Source: Lachnospiraceae bacterium (lineage in GTDB: Bacteria; Bacillota; Clostridia; Lachnospirales; Lachnospiraceae). Taken from it: 64,000 nt of DNA. Shown here one piece after another: positions 18,234 through 27,211 of this stretch. The notes under the pieces were generated by a model. The model had not been told where the DNA came from, ran no database searches, and saw only the letters and a program-made list of their open reading frames with translations. The position numbers were made by a program, and so were the translations under genes. Location: contig JAQVCW010000012.1 of assembly GCA_028689585.1 (NCBI GenBank), positions 1 through 64,000 of the forward strand, given 5' to 3'. How positions within the stretch are numbered: position 1 is the first letter of the stretch; each line of letters opens with the position of its first letter.

Positions 18234-19601
18234 ATGATAACAAGGCAAAGCTCGAAAGAGAAAAAACGAGATTTGATATTTGATAATAAAACCCTGGCCA
18301 TGTTGATTTTTCCGCTGCTCATTGAACAACTGCTGGCTGTGTTTGTGGGGATGGCAGATACGATCATGATAGCCAGTGTGGGAGAAGCGGCGGTGTCCGG
18401 GGTATCACTGGTAGATGGGGTGATGAATCTCTTTATCACGCTGTTTGCTGCGCTGGCCACGGGCGGCGCGGTGATCGCAGGCCAGTATCTTGGGTATCGG
18501 GACCGGAAAAATGCGGATAAAGCAGCTTCTCAGCTAATTCAGTTTATGCTGGTGTCATCTCTCGTGATCACGGTGCTGCTTTACTTGGGAAAATCGTTTA
18601 TCCTGCATCAGGTCTTTGGGGCAATTGATGGGGATGTGGAAGGACATGCCAATACCTATCTGATGATCGTGTCTGCATCAATTCCGTTTATTGCCATATA
18701 TAATGGTGGTGCGGCGATTTTTCGGACCATGGGAAACTCAAAGATTTCCATGCTGGTTTCCATTGTGATGAATGCGGTAAATGTAGCAGGAAATGCATTT
18801 TTGATCTATGGCTGTCATTTCGGGACTGCGGGAGTGGCTATTCCCACTCTGGTTTCCAGGATTACGGCTGCAGTGCTGATTCTGGTGCTGCTGATGCACA
18901 GTAAAGGCCTGATCCGTCTGGAAAAAATCAGAAAACTGCAGTTTGACTGGGGAATGATACATAAAATTCTGCGGATTGGAATTCCAAACGGACTGGAAAA
19001 CAGTATGTTTCAGTTGGGAAAGATCCTGGTGCTGAGTCTGGTGGCATCCTTTGGTACATCTGCCATTGCCGCGAATGCGGTTTCCAATACGGTGGCTATG
19101 TTTCAGATCCTGCCGGGAATGTCAATTAATCTGGCGGTGACTACGGTAATAGCCAGATGTATCGGAGCTGGAGACCACCGTCAGGCGGAGTATTATACGA
19201 AAAAGCTGATGATACTTATTTATCTGGCTATGCTGGTGGTGAATGGCGGCATTTATTTTGCGCTTCCTGAAATTTTGAAGATCTACAATCTTACTGCACA
19301 GACAGCAGATACGGCACATCAGATTTTGCTGTTCCACAGCGTTTTTGCAGTGACGATCTGGCCTGTTTCTTTTTCCCTGCCCTGCACCTTGCGGGCGGCG
19401 GGAGATGTGAAGGTGCCGATGTACATATCGATTGCTTCCATGTGGATTTTCCGTATTGTATTCAGCTACGTATTGGGTCAGTATCTTGGGATGGGAGTAT
19501 TTGGCATCTGGGTGGCGATGATTATCGACTGGTGTTTCCGGTCCATATGCATGATTGTACGATATAAAAAAGGAAAGTGGAAGCTGCTGAAATCAATTTA
19601 A
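18234..19601 (+). CDS. MATE family efflux transporter
   Basis: A 455-residue polytopic membrane protein with about 12 membrane segments in two homologous halves (MatE domains near residues 20-180 and 240-400). The opening LAMLIFPLLIEQLLAVFVGMAD is typical of the DinF/NorM-like Clostridial group. ATG 18234 is preferred because GGGAGGA (18224-18230) precedes it; the frame extends upstream to 18159 in a Lys/Glu-rich stretch. Substrates of MATE proteins (cationic drugs, metabolites) cannot be predicted. It is a single gene between two REP-like clusters. Confidence 0.9.
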   Translation: MITRQSSKEKKRDLIFDNKTLAMLIFPLLIEQLLAVFVGMADTIMIASVGEAAVSGVSLVDGVMNLFITLFAALATGGAVIAGQYLGYRDRKNADKAASQLIQFMLVSSLVITVLLYLGKSFILHQVFGAIDGDVEGHANTYLMIVSASIPFIAIYNGGAAIFRTMGNSKISMLVSIVMNAVNVAGNAFLIYGCHFGTAGVAIPTLVSRITAAVLILVLLMHSKGLIRLEKIRKLQFDWGMIHKILRIGIPNGLENSMFQLGKILVLSLVASFGTSAIAANAVSNTVAMFQILPGMSINLAVTTVIARCIGAGDHRQAEYYTKKLMILIYLAMLVVNGGIYFALPEILKIYNLTAQTADTAHQILLFHSVFAVTIWPVSFSLPCTLRAAGDVKVPMYISIASMWIFRIVFSYVLGQYLGMGVFGIWVAMIIDWCFRSICMIVRYKKGKWKLLKSI

Positions 19602-19953
19602 AGAGAGGGCATGGCGAGAGCTCCTTGGTGTTGAGTGGTTTTTGGGGGAGGAGGTTTGGCAGAGGGACGTTTTTTTCTCCCCGGGCCAAGAACCGTCCCT
19701 CTTTCTTTCTTCCCCCCGGGCCAAGAACCGTCCCCCTTTCTTCCCTGAAAAAATGATTGACAATCACTGAAAAAATGATACAATAATGTTACGATATACT
19801 ATGTAATTACATTACAACATAACGATGAGGCTGGAGGCGAAAGGAAGAACGGTTTTTCCCACAGAGTGGGACGAAAAAACCGTTCTTTGTCCACTGAATT
19901 GGGACAAAAGAACCGTCCCCCTCGTCCCTCAAAAAATCAGGGAGGGTTTTACA
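19602..19953. repeat. Intergenic region with two REP-like palindromes
   Basis: Two CGGGCCAAGAACCGTCCC copies lie at 19681-19742. A second palindrome at 19836-19927 has AAGAACGGTTTTTCCCAC / GTGGGACGAAAAAACCGTTCTT arms and then a TTGTCC/GGACAA core and a further AGAACCGTCCCCC. This second one shows partly different sequence between the conserved ends. GGAGGG (19941-19946) then serves the next gene. Confidence 0.8.
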
Positions 19954-20802
19954 ATGAACAAATTAACAGATACAATGGAAATGGCAAATGGATATAAAAT
20001 TCCCTGCGTCGGCTATGGCACATTTCAGACTCCGGATGGAGAGACTACGGTTAAATCTGTGGAGAAGGCAATTGAATTAGGCTATCGCCATATCGATGCC
20101 GCAGCAATTTATCAGAATGAAGAGAGTGTTGGTACCGGCATTAAAAATTCAGGGATCAAGCGGGAAGACCTGTTTATCACCAGCAAGGTATGGAATACAG
20201 AACGTGGATATGATAAAACGATCGCAGCTTTTTATAAGACATTGTCAGATCTGCAGTTGGATTATCTGGATCTTTATCTGATTCACTGGCCGGCAGCAGC
20301 TCATCAGTTTGCAGACTGGGAAAATCTGAATCTGGAAACCTGGAGAGCAATGACTGATTTATATAAAGAAGGAAAAATCCGCTCCATCGGAGTTTCCAAT
20401 TTCAAACCGCATCATTTAAAGGCGCTGATGGAGACAGAAGTGAAACCGATGGTGAACCAGATTGAGTTCCATCCGGGTATGATGCAGTTGGATATCTATG
20501 ATTACTGCAGAGAAAATAATATTCTGGTAGAAGCATGGAGCCCGTTGGGAAGCGGAGCAATGCGGACTAATGAGTTTATCAATAAAATAGCAGAAAAATA
20601 TAATAAGTCTTTTGCGCAGATCTGCCTTCGCTGGGTACTGCAAAATGGCGTGCTTCCTCTGTCAAAATCAGTGACACCGTCCAGAATCAAAGAAAATGCG
20701 GAGATATTCGATTTTGAAATCAATGCGGAGGATATGGAAGCGCTGAATGCAATGCCGTATGCAGGCGGATCAGGAAACGATCCGGATAAGGTAGATTTTT
20801 GA
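19954..20802 (+). CDS. Aldo/keto reductase (2,5-diketogluconate reductase type)
   Basis: A 282-residue aldo/keto reductase of the AKR5-like group. The tetrad is Asp48 and Tyr53 (HIDAAAIYQNEESVG), Lys78 (LFITSKVWN) and His111 (YLIHWPA). ATG 19954 follows GGAGGG by seven bases; the frame remains open upstream only because it reads through the REP-like palindrome. The gene stands alone between a repeat cluster and a terminator. It is more distant from the reductases at 7815 and 9038 than they are from their own families, so it is not a local duplicate. Confidence 0.9.
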   Translation: MNKLTDTMEMANGYKIPCVGYGTFQTPDGETTVKSVEKAIELGYRHIDAAAIYQNEESVGTGIKNSGIKREDLFITSKVWNTERGYDKTIAAFYKTLSDLQLDYLDLYLIHWPAAAHQFADWENLNLETWRAMTDLYKEGKIRSIGVSNFKPHHLKALMETEVKPMVNQIEFHPGMMQLDIYDYCRENNILVEAWSPLGSGAMRTNEFINKIAEKYNKSFAQICLRWVLQNGVLPLSKSVTPSRIKENAEIFDFEINAEDMEALNAMPYAGGSGNDPDKVDF

Positions 20803-20842
20803 GAGAAAAAGCAGCATAGCCAGGAAAGAATAAGAGAATAAA

Positions 20843-20907
20843 GAACCAATTAGAGAAAAAAGGTTCAATTAGAGAAAAAGGTTCAATTAAGGAAAAAGAT
20901 TCAATAG
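20843..20907 (+). repeat. Short tandem repeat, GGTTCAATTAGAGAAAAA
   Basis: Three to four degenerate copies of an 18-19 bp unit between the reductase gene and its terminator. No function is apparent. Confidence 0.7.
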
Positions 20908-20910
20908 AGG

Positions 20911-20952
20911 CGGACGAAAGAAAATGAAAAGTTTCTTTCGTCTGTTTTTGTT
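20911..20952 (+). terminator. Intrinsic terminator
   Basis: GGACGAAAGAAA and TTTCTTTCGTCT form an 11 bp stem, followed by GTTTTTGTTT. Confidence 0.85.
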
Positions 20953-21079
20953 TGCACGGCATAATTTACATCTGCTCAAAAAAGCGGTATGATGGGAATT
21001 GATCTGGCGGAAGGGCATGCCCTGTGCCGCATATAAAATTTTAAAATAGAATTAACCTGACGGGCAGGAGGCGAAAACG

Positions 21080-23473
21080 ATAGATTATTATATTGATAAA
21101 AAAACCGGAGCGGTGATAAAACCGGAATTGATGGAGAATTGGAAAACACAGCTTGGTAGAGCAAAATATCTGATTGTTCAGGCGAGGACAGGAAGAGGGA
21201 AGACCACTTTTGCCAAGGCATTTGTGAATGCGTATTATCCCCGGCATCTGATCGTAAGCTGTGAAGAAGACTGGAAAACGGATGTGACCGCTTACATCCG
21301 GGAGAATGAAAAAAAGAAGCAGCTCATGATTGTGCTGGATGATTTCCAGGAGATCGCACAGCTAGAAAAAAACCTGGAGCTGACAGCAGATTTTTTGAAA
21401 GAAACCTGTGAAAAGGCAGAACAGTGCCAGTTTCTGATCCTTTCCAGAGGGGGATTTCCGAAAAGGCTGAACGAACTGCTGGGGCAGCAGGCAGCCTATG
21501 CGGCGGTGGATTTTGATCTGGACATGGAGCAGACCCGCATGCTGATGCAAAACCGGGGCCTGACACCGCAAGATGTCATGGTGGAGACCTGTTTGGCATG
21601 GTCAGAAGGAGATCCCTGGTTTACCATGATCTGGATTAATTATATGTGTGCAGGCCTGGATGATATGCATGAGATCTACCGGAGGGCCATGCAGGACTAT
21701 TATGAACGCTGGGATCGTATTCGCTATAAGACCAGGATGCTTCCCATGTTTCAGATGATGATCAGCCTCTCCGTCTTTGACTGCCTGACACCGGAGCGTG
21801 CGGAAATTCTGCTTGGGGCCGAAGAGGCCCGGGCATTTTTCAAAATGGCCTCCATAGGTACTTCTTCTTTTGAATATCAGCCGGATGGAACCATACAACT
21901 GCACTGGTTTTTTCTGGCCTATCTGCGCCGTCATTTTCAAAAGCTGCCGGATCAGATGCGAAAAGATTATTACAGCAAGGCGGCAGAATATTATGAAAAG
22001 AAAGGAGATATTGTACAGGCAGTCCGATGCTATGATGGAGCAGAAAATGAAAAGAAAGTGATCGAGATGGTTATTTTGCTGGCGGAAAATGCGGATGAGA
22101 ATATTTTTGCCAGGGAAGGCTGTAAATATATGGACGGTCTGCAGGAAGATGTGGTGCGGGAAAATCCGAAGCTGATTATGGCCAAAGCGATGCTGGCTGC
22201 TTACCGGCTGCGGACGGGGGAAAGTGAGCAGTGGATAGAAGAAATGCGGCAGTTTATTTCCAGGCATCCTGATAATAAGGAAGCGCGACGCAGCTATTAC
22301 CGGATGCAGATTGCGCTTCCTTATGGAAGGGCGGAAAAGATACAGGGCTGGTTTCAGACTTGTGTGGATGAATTTGGTCTGGAGAATGCCGCGGTGCAAA
22401 ATGTGGCGCCGACAGGCGGAATGCCCGGCGTATTGAATGGGCGGATTGATTTTTGCAGCTTTCTTTCCGATGTGGAAGGAACTTATCTGTGGCTGAAGAA
22501 ACTGGCGGTACCGGTGCTGGGAGAAGAGGCAGAGGGCTGGGCGGAGGTTTTTATGGGAGAAACCGCTTATCAGAAAAACGACAGAATAAAAGCGATCGCA
22601 TATCTGACACAGGGGCTTTCCAACGCGAATCTGCGGGGAACCCAGAGAATGCAGTATGCTGCCATTGGTGTTATGTCAAGACTGTTTATGGCCGAGGGAC
22701 AGCCGGATACGGCAATTTCTATTTTGGAAAACCTGTATGCTAAAGTGAAAAAAGCAGGATCTTATGCGCTTTTATCAAATATCCGGTGCTCGGAGACATT
22801 ATGCAGGCTCCGCGAGGGGGATCTAAGCGCTGCCAGTAGCTATATGTGCATTGCTGCGGAGGATGACGGGAAGGAATTGCTGATATCAGACCGGTATTCC
22901 ATGTATACGGCTGCAGTGTCCTGTCTGGCATTGGGGCGGTATGCAGAAGCATTGTTTCGTCTGAGAATCCTGCAGGATCTTACGGAAAAATATCACTATG
23001 CCTATCTGCAATGGAAGGTTCAACTGCTGACGGCGGTGGTTCTTTGCAGAAGAGGAGAAGAGTGGAAACCATTGGTAATCCGGACCGTATCAGAACTGGC
23101 AGCTTACGATATGGTGCGTCTGGCGGCGGATGAGGGCGCTGCACTGCTCCCTCTGTGGAAAGCGGTGGACTGGAGTGAAACTTCTCTTGCAGAAAAAAAG
23201 GAATTCAGGGAGCGGGCGGAGCAGGCATTGAAGCAGGAAGCGGCCCGCTATCCCAGTTATCTGGACCCCACCGGGGGCCTGTGTCCCCTGACAGCACAGG
23301 AAAAAAGAGTGCTTTCCCTGATGGCAGAGGGAATGACGAATATTCAGATTGCGGAGCAGATGGATCTGAGCGTAAGCACCGTAAAAAAATATGTTTCATT
23401 TATTTATCAAAAGCTGGATGTGGATAACCGGGCGGGAGCTGTGAGGATGGGATATCAGCATAATCTGATCTGA
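21080..23473 (+). CDS. ATPase/LuxR-type transcriptional regulator (MalT-like), paralogue 1
   Basis: A protein of about 797 residues: P-loop NTPase at the N-terminus (Walker A TGRGKTT near residue 36, Walker B MIVLDDFQE near 84), a long helical, TPR-like middle region, and a C-terminal LuxR helix-turn-helix (LTAQEKRVLSLMAEGMTNIQ onward, residues 735-795). It resembles MalT-type STAND regulators. The first in-frame standard start is GTG 21113, but homology with the paralogue at 24729 begins 11 codons earlier, at ATA 21080, which has AGGAGG at 21066-21071 with ideal spacing and an in-frame stop not far upstream. I therefore place the start at ATA, with GTG 21113 as the alternative. Confidence 0.75.
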   Translation: MDYYIDKKTGAVIKPELMENWKTQLGRAKYLIVQARTGRGKTTFAKAFVNAYYPRHLIVSCEEDWKTDVTAYIRENEKKKQLMIVLDDFQEIAQLEKNLELTADFLKETCEKAEQCQFLILSRGGFPKRLNELLGQQAAYAAVDFDLDMEQTRMLMQNRGLTPQDVMVETCLAWSEGDPWFTMIWINYMCAGLDDMHEIYRRAMQDYYERWDRIRYKTRMLPMFQMMISLSVFDCLTPERAEILLGAEEARAFFKMASIGTSSFEYQPDGTIQLHWFFLAYLRRHFQKLPDQMRKDYYSKAAEYYEKKGDIVQAVRCYDGAENEKKVIEMVILLAENADENIFAREGCKYMDGLQEDVVRENPKLIMAKAMLAAYRLRTGESEQWIEEMRQFISRHPDNKEARRSYYRMQIALPYGRAEKIQGWFQTCVDEFGLENAAVQNVAPTGGMPGVLNGRIDFCSFLSDVEGTYLWLKKLAVPVLGEEAEGWAEVFMGETAYQKNDRIKAIAYLTQGLSNANLRGTQRMQYAAIGVMSRLFMAEGQPDTAISILENLYAKVKKAGSYALLSNIRCSETLCRLREGDLSAASSYMCIAAEDDGKELLISDRYSMYTAAVSCLALGRYAEALFRLRILQDLTEKYHYAYLQWKVQLLTAVVLCRRGEEWKPLVIRTVSELAAYDMVRLAADEGAALLPLWKAVDWSETSLAEKKEFRERAEQALKQEAARYPSYLDPTGGLCPLTAQEKRVLSLMAEGMTNIQIAEQMDLSVSTVKKYVSFIYQKLDVDNRAGAVRMGYQHNLI

Positions 23474-23496
23474 GGACAGTAATCAGGAACGCAGAG

Positions 23497-23612
23497 CGCT
23501 GTTACAGTTCAGCTTTGGAATGAGGACGCTTTCCGGGCGGCTGGCCCAGGTATACCGCCCGGAAGCTGTGCGTCAAGTAAAAAGCTGAACTGTAAGTGCG
23601 CTCCCGAATTTC
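23497..23612 (+). repeat. Hairpin element, short form
   Basis: GTTACAGTTCAGCTTTGGAAT on the left pairs with AGCTGAACTGTAAG on the right, and CCGGGCGGCTGG...CCGCCCGG forms an inner stem. The left 50 bp are almost identical to 28473-28525. It lies just after the stop codon of the LuxR-type gene and may also act as its terminator. Confidence 0.8.
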
Positions 23613-23697
23613 AGGAGAAGCCCTTGCAATAACTATAATTTAAGGATAGAATAGAAAAAGAGTTTGAAAAACAGGAAAATTAGGAGGAACTAGTATT

Positions 23698-24537
23698 ATG
23701 GCTGAAAAAGAATGCAGTAATTCATCCTGCTCAAAGGAGAGCTGTGAGGGCTGCGCAAGTGCAAAGAAACCACAGAGTTTTCAGGTGGAACCAAATGCAT
23801 ATACAGAGGTAAAGCATGTAATCGGTGTTGTCAGCGGCAAAGGCGGAGTGGGAAAGTCTATGGTGACTGCTTCTCTGGCAAATCTGCTGGCGGCAAAGGG
23901 ATACCGCGTAGGTATTATGGATGCGGATATCACGGGACCGTCTATTCCGAAGATGTATGGGCTGAAGGGACCGGCACAGGCATCCGATGATGGAATACTG
24001 CCGGTACTGGCGGACAATGATGTAAAGGTGATGTCTTTGAATCTGCTGATGCCGGATCCGGAGCAGGCCGTGATCTGGAGAGGACCGGTCATTGCCAATA
24101 TGGTCAAGCAGTTCTGGTCGGATGTGATCTGGGGAGATCTGGATTACCTGCTGATCGATATGCCTCCGGGAACGGGTGATGTTCCGCTGACCGTGTTCCA
24201 GTCTCTTCCGGTGGAAGGCATTGTAGTAGTGACTTCCCCTCAGGATCTGGTGCAGATGATCGTGAAAAAAGCTTACAATATGGCGAAAATGATGAATATT
24301 CCGATCCTTGGCGTGGTGGAGAATTACAGCTTTCTGAAATGTCCGGACTGCGGCAAAGTCATTAAGGTGTTTGGTGAGAGCCATATTAAGGAAATTTCAG
24401 AAGAACTGGGAATTGCACTGGCTGGACAGATGCCGATCGATCCTTCTCTGGCAGAAGCGGCGGATGCAGGCGAATTTGCGAAGGTAGCGAATCCATATCT
24501 GGAGGATGCAGTTAAAATTTTATGTGAAAAATGCTAG
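23698..24537 (+). CDS. Mrp/NBP35-family P-loop ATPase (Fe-S cluster carrier)
   Basis: A 279-residue MinD-like ATPase of the Mrp/ApbC/NBP35 family, which carries and inserts Fe-S clusters. It has a deviant Walker A GKGGVGKS near residues 47-54, DADITGPSIP, and the family CPDC motif near residues 215-218. The N-terminal tail has four spaced cysteines (Cys6, Cys11, Cys16, Cys19), like NBP35-type proteins, and the C-terminus ends in CEKC. AGGAGG precedes the ATG. It sits between two paralogous LuxR-type regulators, with hairpin elements on both sides. Confidence 0.9.
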   Translation: MAEKECSNSSCSKESCEGCASAKKPQSFQVEPNAYTEVKHVIGVVSGKGGVGKSMVTASLANLLAAKGYRVGIMDADITGPSIPKMYGLKGPAQASDDGILPVLADNDVKVMSLNLLMPDPEQAVIWRGPVIANMVKQFWSDVIWGDLDYLLIDMPPGTGDVPLTVFQSLPVEGIVVVTSPQDLVQMIVKKAYNMAKMMNIPILGVVENYSFLKCPDCGKVIKVFGESHIKEISEELGIALAGQMPIDPSLAEAADAGEFAKVANPYLEDAVKILCEKC

Positions 24538-24696
24538 TGTACCGACATGTTCATTTCTGAACTATTCGCGCAGGATATTTGTTCAGCAGCAAGGCGGAAG
24601 AAAGAGGCGATGCGGTTGCATCGTCGATTGATGACAACGCAGTCTGCTGGACAAATAGACAAGTGAATTAGTCAGAATATGAACGTGTCAGTACAC
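24537..24696 (+). repeat. Long imperfect hairpin element
   Basis: The left arm GTGTACCGACATGTTCAT and right arm ATGAACGTGTCAGTACAC pair closely, and the pairing continues inward (ATTTGTTCAGCAG with CTGCTGGACAAAT). Most of the 160 bp folds into one rod. The left arm starts at the last base of the Mrp stop codon and the element ends about 30 bp before the second LuxR-type gene. Confidence 0.75.
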
Positions 24697-24728
24697 TGGA
24701 ACAAGTTTGAATATTGCGGGAACAGAGG

Positions 24729-27128
24729 ATGGAAGATTATTACATTGATAAGGAAACAGGGGCGGTGATCCGCTCGGAATTGTTTGAACGCTGGAAGACT
24801 CAGCTTAAGAATGCAGATTGTCTGATGCTCCAGGGCATGACCGGGATGGGAAAGACGCTTTTGGTTAAGACATTTCTGAACAGGAATTATCCTCATCATC
24901 TGATGGTGAGCTGCAGAGAAGACTGGAAGCCCAGAGTTTTGGATTATATAGAACAGATGCATGATGGACGTGTCCGTAAATTTATTGTTTTAGATGATTT
25001 TCAGGAGATTGTATTTGATCGGGAACAGCTTGCAAAAGTACTGTCGCTGTTTCAGGATAAGAGGACAGGCATGGGGCACTGCAAGTTTATGTTTCTGTCC
25101 AGAGGCAGGGCTCCGAAAGAACTGACAGATCTGCTGCACGATCGGGTAGTCTATGCTGCGGCGGATATGATGCTGGATCTGGAACAGATCCGTCTGATGA
25201 TGGAGCAGAATGGTCTGGTGCCCGGGGAGCAAATGGTGGAGAATTGTTTTGCTCATTCCAGGGGATGGCCCTGGTTTGTTAAGGTATGGATTCAGCATCT
25301 TTGCACCGGCATGGAGGATGCAGATGAGATCCACAGGTGTACTGCAAACGAAATATGGGATGAGATGGAGGTCATATTCCGTGATACGGTAATGGCCTCC
25401 ATGTTTGAACGGCTGGAGTGTCTTTCCGTGTTTGACTGTTTTACAAAAGAAATGGCGGAGCTTCTGCTGGGAGAGACTCAGACAAAAGAACTGTTTCGCC
25501 AGCTTAATATGGGAATGTCCGGGGTCAGCTACCATCAGGACGGAACGATCTGGACACATCGTTTTTTTTTGAGATACCTGCGGCGCGCTTTTTTAAAACG
25601 GCCACGGGAAGAACAAAAATTATACTGCGAAAAAGCAGCGGCATTTTATGAAGAAAAAAAGGAGATTGTACAGGCAATCCGCTGCTACTGCGGAGCAGGC
25701 AATCAGAAGAAAATGACTGAACTGACGATTGTGCTGGCAGAAAATGCGGATAGCTGTATTTTTTCCAGAGATAATTTTCAGTATATTGACGTTTTGCCGG
25801 AGGATGCGGTGGAAAGCAGTCCGGATCTGATTTCAGCCAAAGCAATCCTGGTTTCTTATCGGATGAAAATGGAAGAAAGTGAACAATGGAAGGAAAAGCT
25901 GCGGCAGTATACGATGAAACATCCGGATGATAAAGCTGCTCTGCGCTGTTATCTGAGACTTCGGATTGCACTTCCCAGTGTCAGAGCGGAGACACTGCCG
26001 GATAAACTTCAGGATTGTGTGGATGCATTTGGGTGGAAAAATGCTAAGGTGCACAATGTGATGCTGACGGGGAATCTGCCAAGTGTGATCAATGGAGGAA
26101 TTGACTTCACCTGCTTTCTTCTGGATGAGAATGAAAATTATTTTCGGATGAAGAGGCTGGCAGTGCCGGTACTGGGAGCGGAAATGGAAGGCTGGACAGA
26201 AATTTTCCTTGGAGAAGCGGCATATCTGAGGGATGACAGAATGGAAGCGATTGCCTATCTGACGCAGGGACTTTCCAGCGCGAATCTAAGCGGAAATCTC
26301 GGAATGCAGTATGCGGCAGTTGGTATTATGAGCAGATTGTTTCTGGCGGAGGGGCAGCCGGATACGGCGGCATCGATTCTGCAGAACCTGCGGGTGAAGG
26401 CTGCGGATTCCGGATTAAATGAATTGCTTCCCAATATTCAGTGCTCCGAACTTTTCTGCCGGATCCGAAAGGGAGACCGGACAGCGGCAAAAGATTTCAT
26501 GTATACTTTTTGGAATTATGACAAAAGACAGTTCTTTATTTCAGACCGGTATCTGGTATATACAGCGGCCATGGCCTGTATCCTGCTGGAAAGGAACTTC
26601 GAGGCGCTGAGCTGGCTGGAGCTGCTGCAGGACTTCTCGGAGAAATATCACCGCAGTTATCTGCTTTACAAGGTAAAGCTTCTGAAAGCAGTGATATTCT
26701 GGCGGATGGGAGAACCCTGGCAGGAGCTGGTGACCGAAACGGTCATTTGGCTTCGGCCATACGGAATGATTCGCTTTGCGGCGGACGAGGGAGCGGCTTT
26801 GCTGCCGCTGTGGAAAGAGATTGACTGGGACAAAACCGATATGGCGGAAGAGAAAAGCTTTCTGGACAGGATAAAAAAGGCAATGGAGCAATGCGCGTTC
26901 CTGTATCCGGGCTATCTGGGGGCATCCGGAGAGCTGGTGTCCCTGATCCCGCGGGAAAAGAAGATACTGGCCTGTATGGCGGAAGGGCAGACAAATGACC
27001 AGATTGCAAAACATATGGGGCTGAGCGTGAGTACCGTAAAGAAAAATATTTCTTCTATTTTTACCAAGCTTGGGGTGGATAACCGGGCGGGTGCAGTGAA
27101 GATGGGATATCGGAATGAATTGATCTGA
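24729..27128 (+). CDS. ATPase/LuxR-type transcriptional regulator (MalT-like), paralogue 2
   Basis: A 799-residue paralogue of the protein at 21080, alignable end to end. It has Walker A TGMGKTL near residue 36, Walker B IVLDDFQE near 85, a long helical repeat region, and a C-terminal LuxR helix-turn-helix (QTNDQIAKHMGLSVSTVKK). ATG 24729 gives MEDYYIDKETGAVI, matching the first residues of paralogue 1; a TTG at 24714 is also in frame. The linker and sensor regions have drifted more than the DNA-binding helix, which suggests different signals but similar targets. It converges on the secreted-protein gene at a shared terminator. Confidence 0.85.
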   Translation: MEDYYIDKETGAVIRSELFERWKTQLKNADCLMLQGMTGMGKTLLVKTFLNRNYPHHLMVSCREDWKPRVLDYIEQMHDGRVRKFIVLDDFQEIVFDREQLAKVLSLFQDKRTGMGHCKFMFLSRGRAPKELTDLLHDRVVYAAADMMLDLEQIRLMMEQNGLVPGEQMVENCFAHSRGWPWFVKVWIQHLCTGMEDADEIHRCTANEIWDEMEVIFRDTVMASMFERLECLSVFDCFTKEMAELLLGETQTKELFRQLNMGMSGVSYHQDGTIWTHRFFLRYLRRAFLKRPREEQKLYCEKAAAFYEEKKEIVQAIRCYCGAGNQKKMTELTIVLAENADSCIFSRDNFQYIDVLPEDAVESSPDLISAKAILVSYRMKMEESEQWKEKLRQYTMKHPDDKAALRCYLRLRIALPSVRAETLPDKLQDCVDAFGWKNAKVHNVMLTGNLPSVINGGIDFTCFLLDENENYFRMKRLAVPVLGAEMEGWTEIFLGEAAYLRDDRMEAIAYLTQGLSSANLSGNLGMQYAAVGIMSRLFLAEGQPDTAASILQNLRVKAADSGLNELLPNIQCSELFCRIRKGDRTAAKDFMYTFWNYDKRQFFISDRYLVYTAAMACILLERNFEALSWLELLQDFSEKYHRSYLLYKVKLLKAVIFWRMGEPWQELVTETVIWLRPYGMIRFAADEGAALLPLWKEIDWDKTDMAEEKSFLDRIKKAMEQCAFLYPGYLGASGELVSLIPREKKILACMAEGQTNDQIAKHMGLSVSTVKKNISSIFTKLGVDNRAGAVKMGYRNELI

Positions 27129-27156
27129 TTTAGGAAAACCTCTTATAAATCTTCGG

Positions 27157-27205
27157 AAAATAAAAAACAGGAAATGCGTTTTCGGCATTTCCTGTTTTTT
27201 ATTTT
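27157..27205. terminator. Bidirectional terminator
   Basis: AAAACAGGAAATGC and GCATTTCCTGTTTT form a perfect stem with A-rich and T-rich flanks, between two convergent genes. Confidence 0.9.
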
Positions 27206-27211
27206 GAATGA

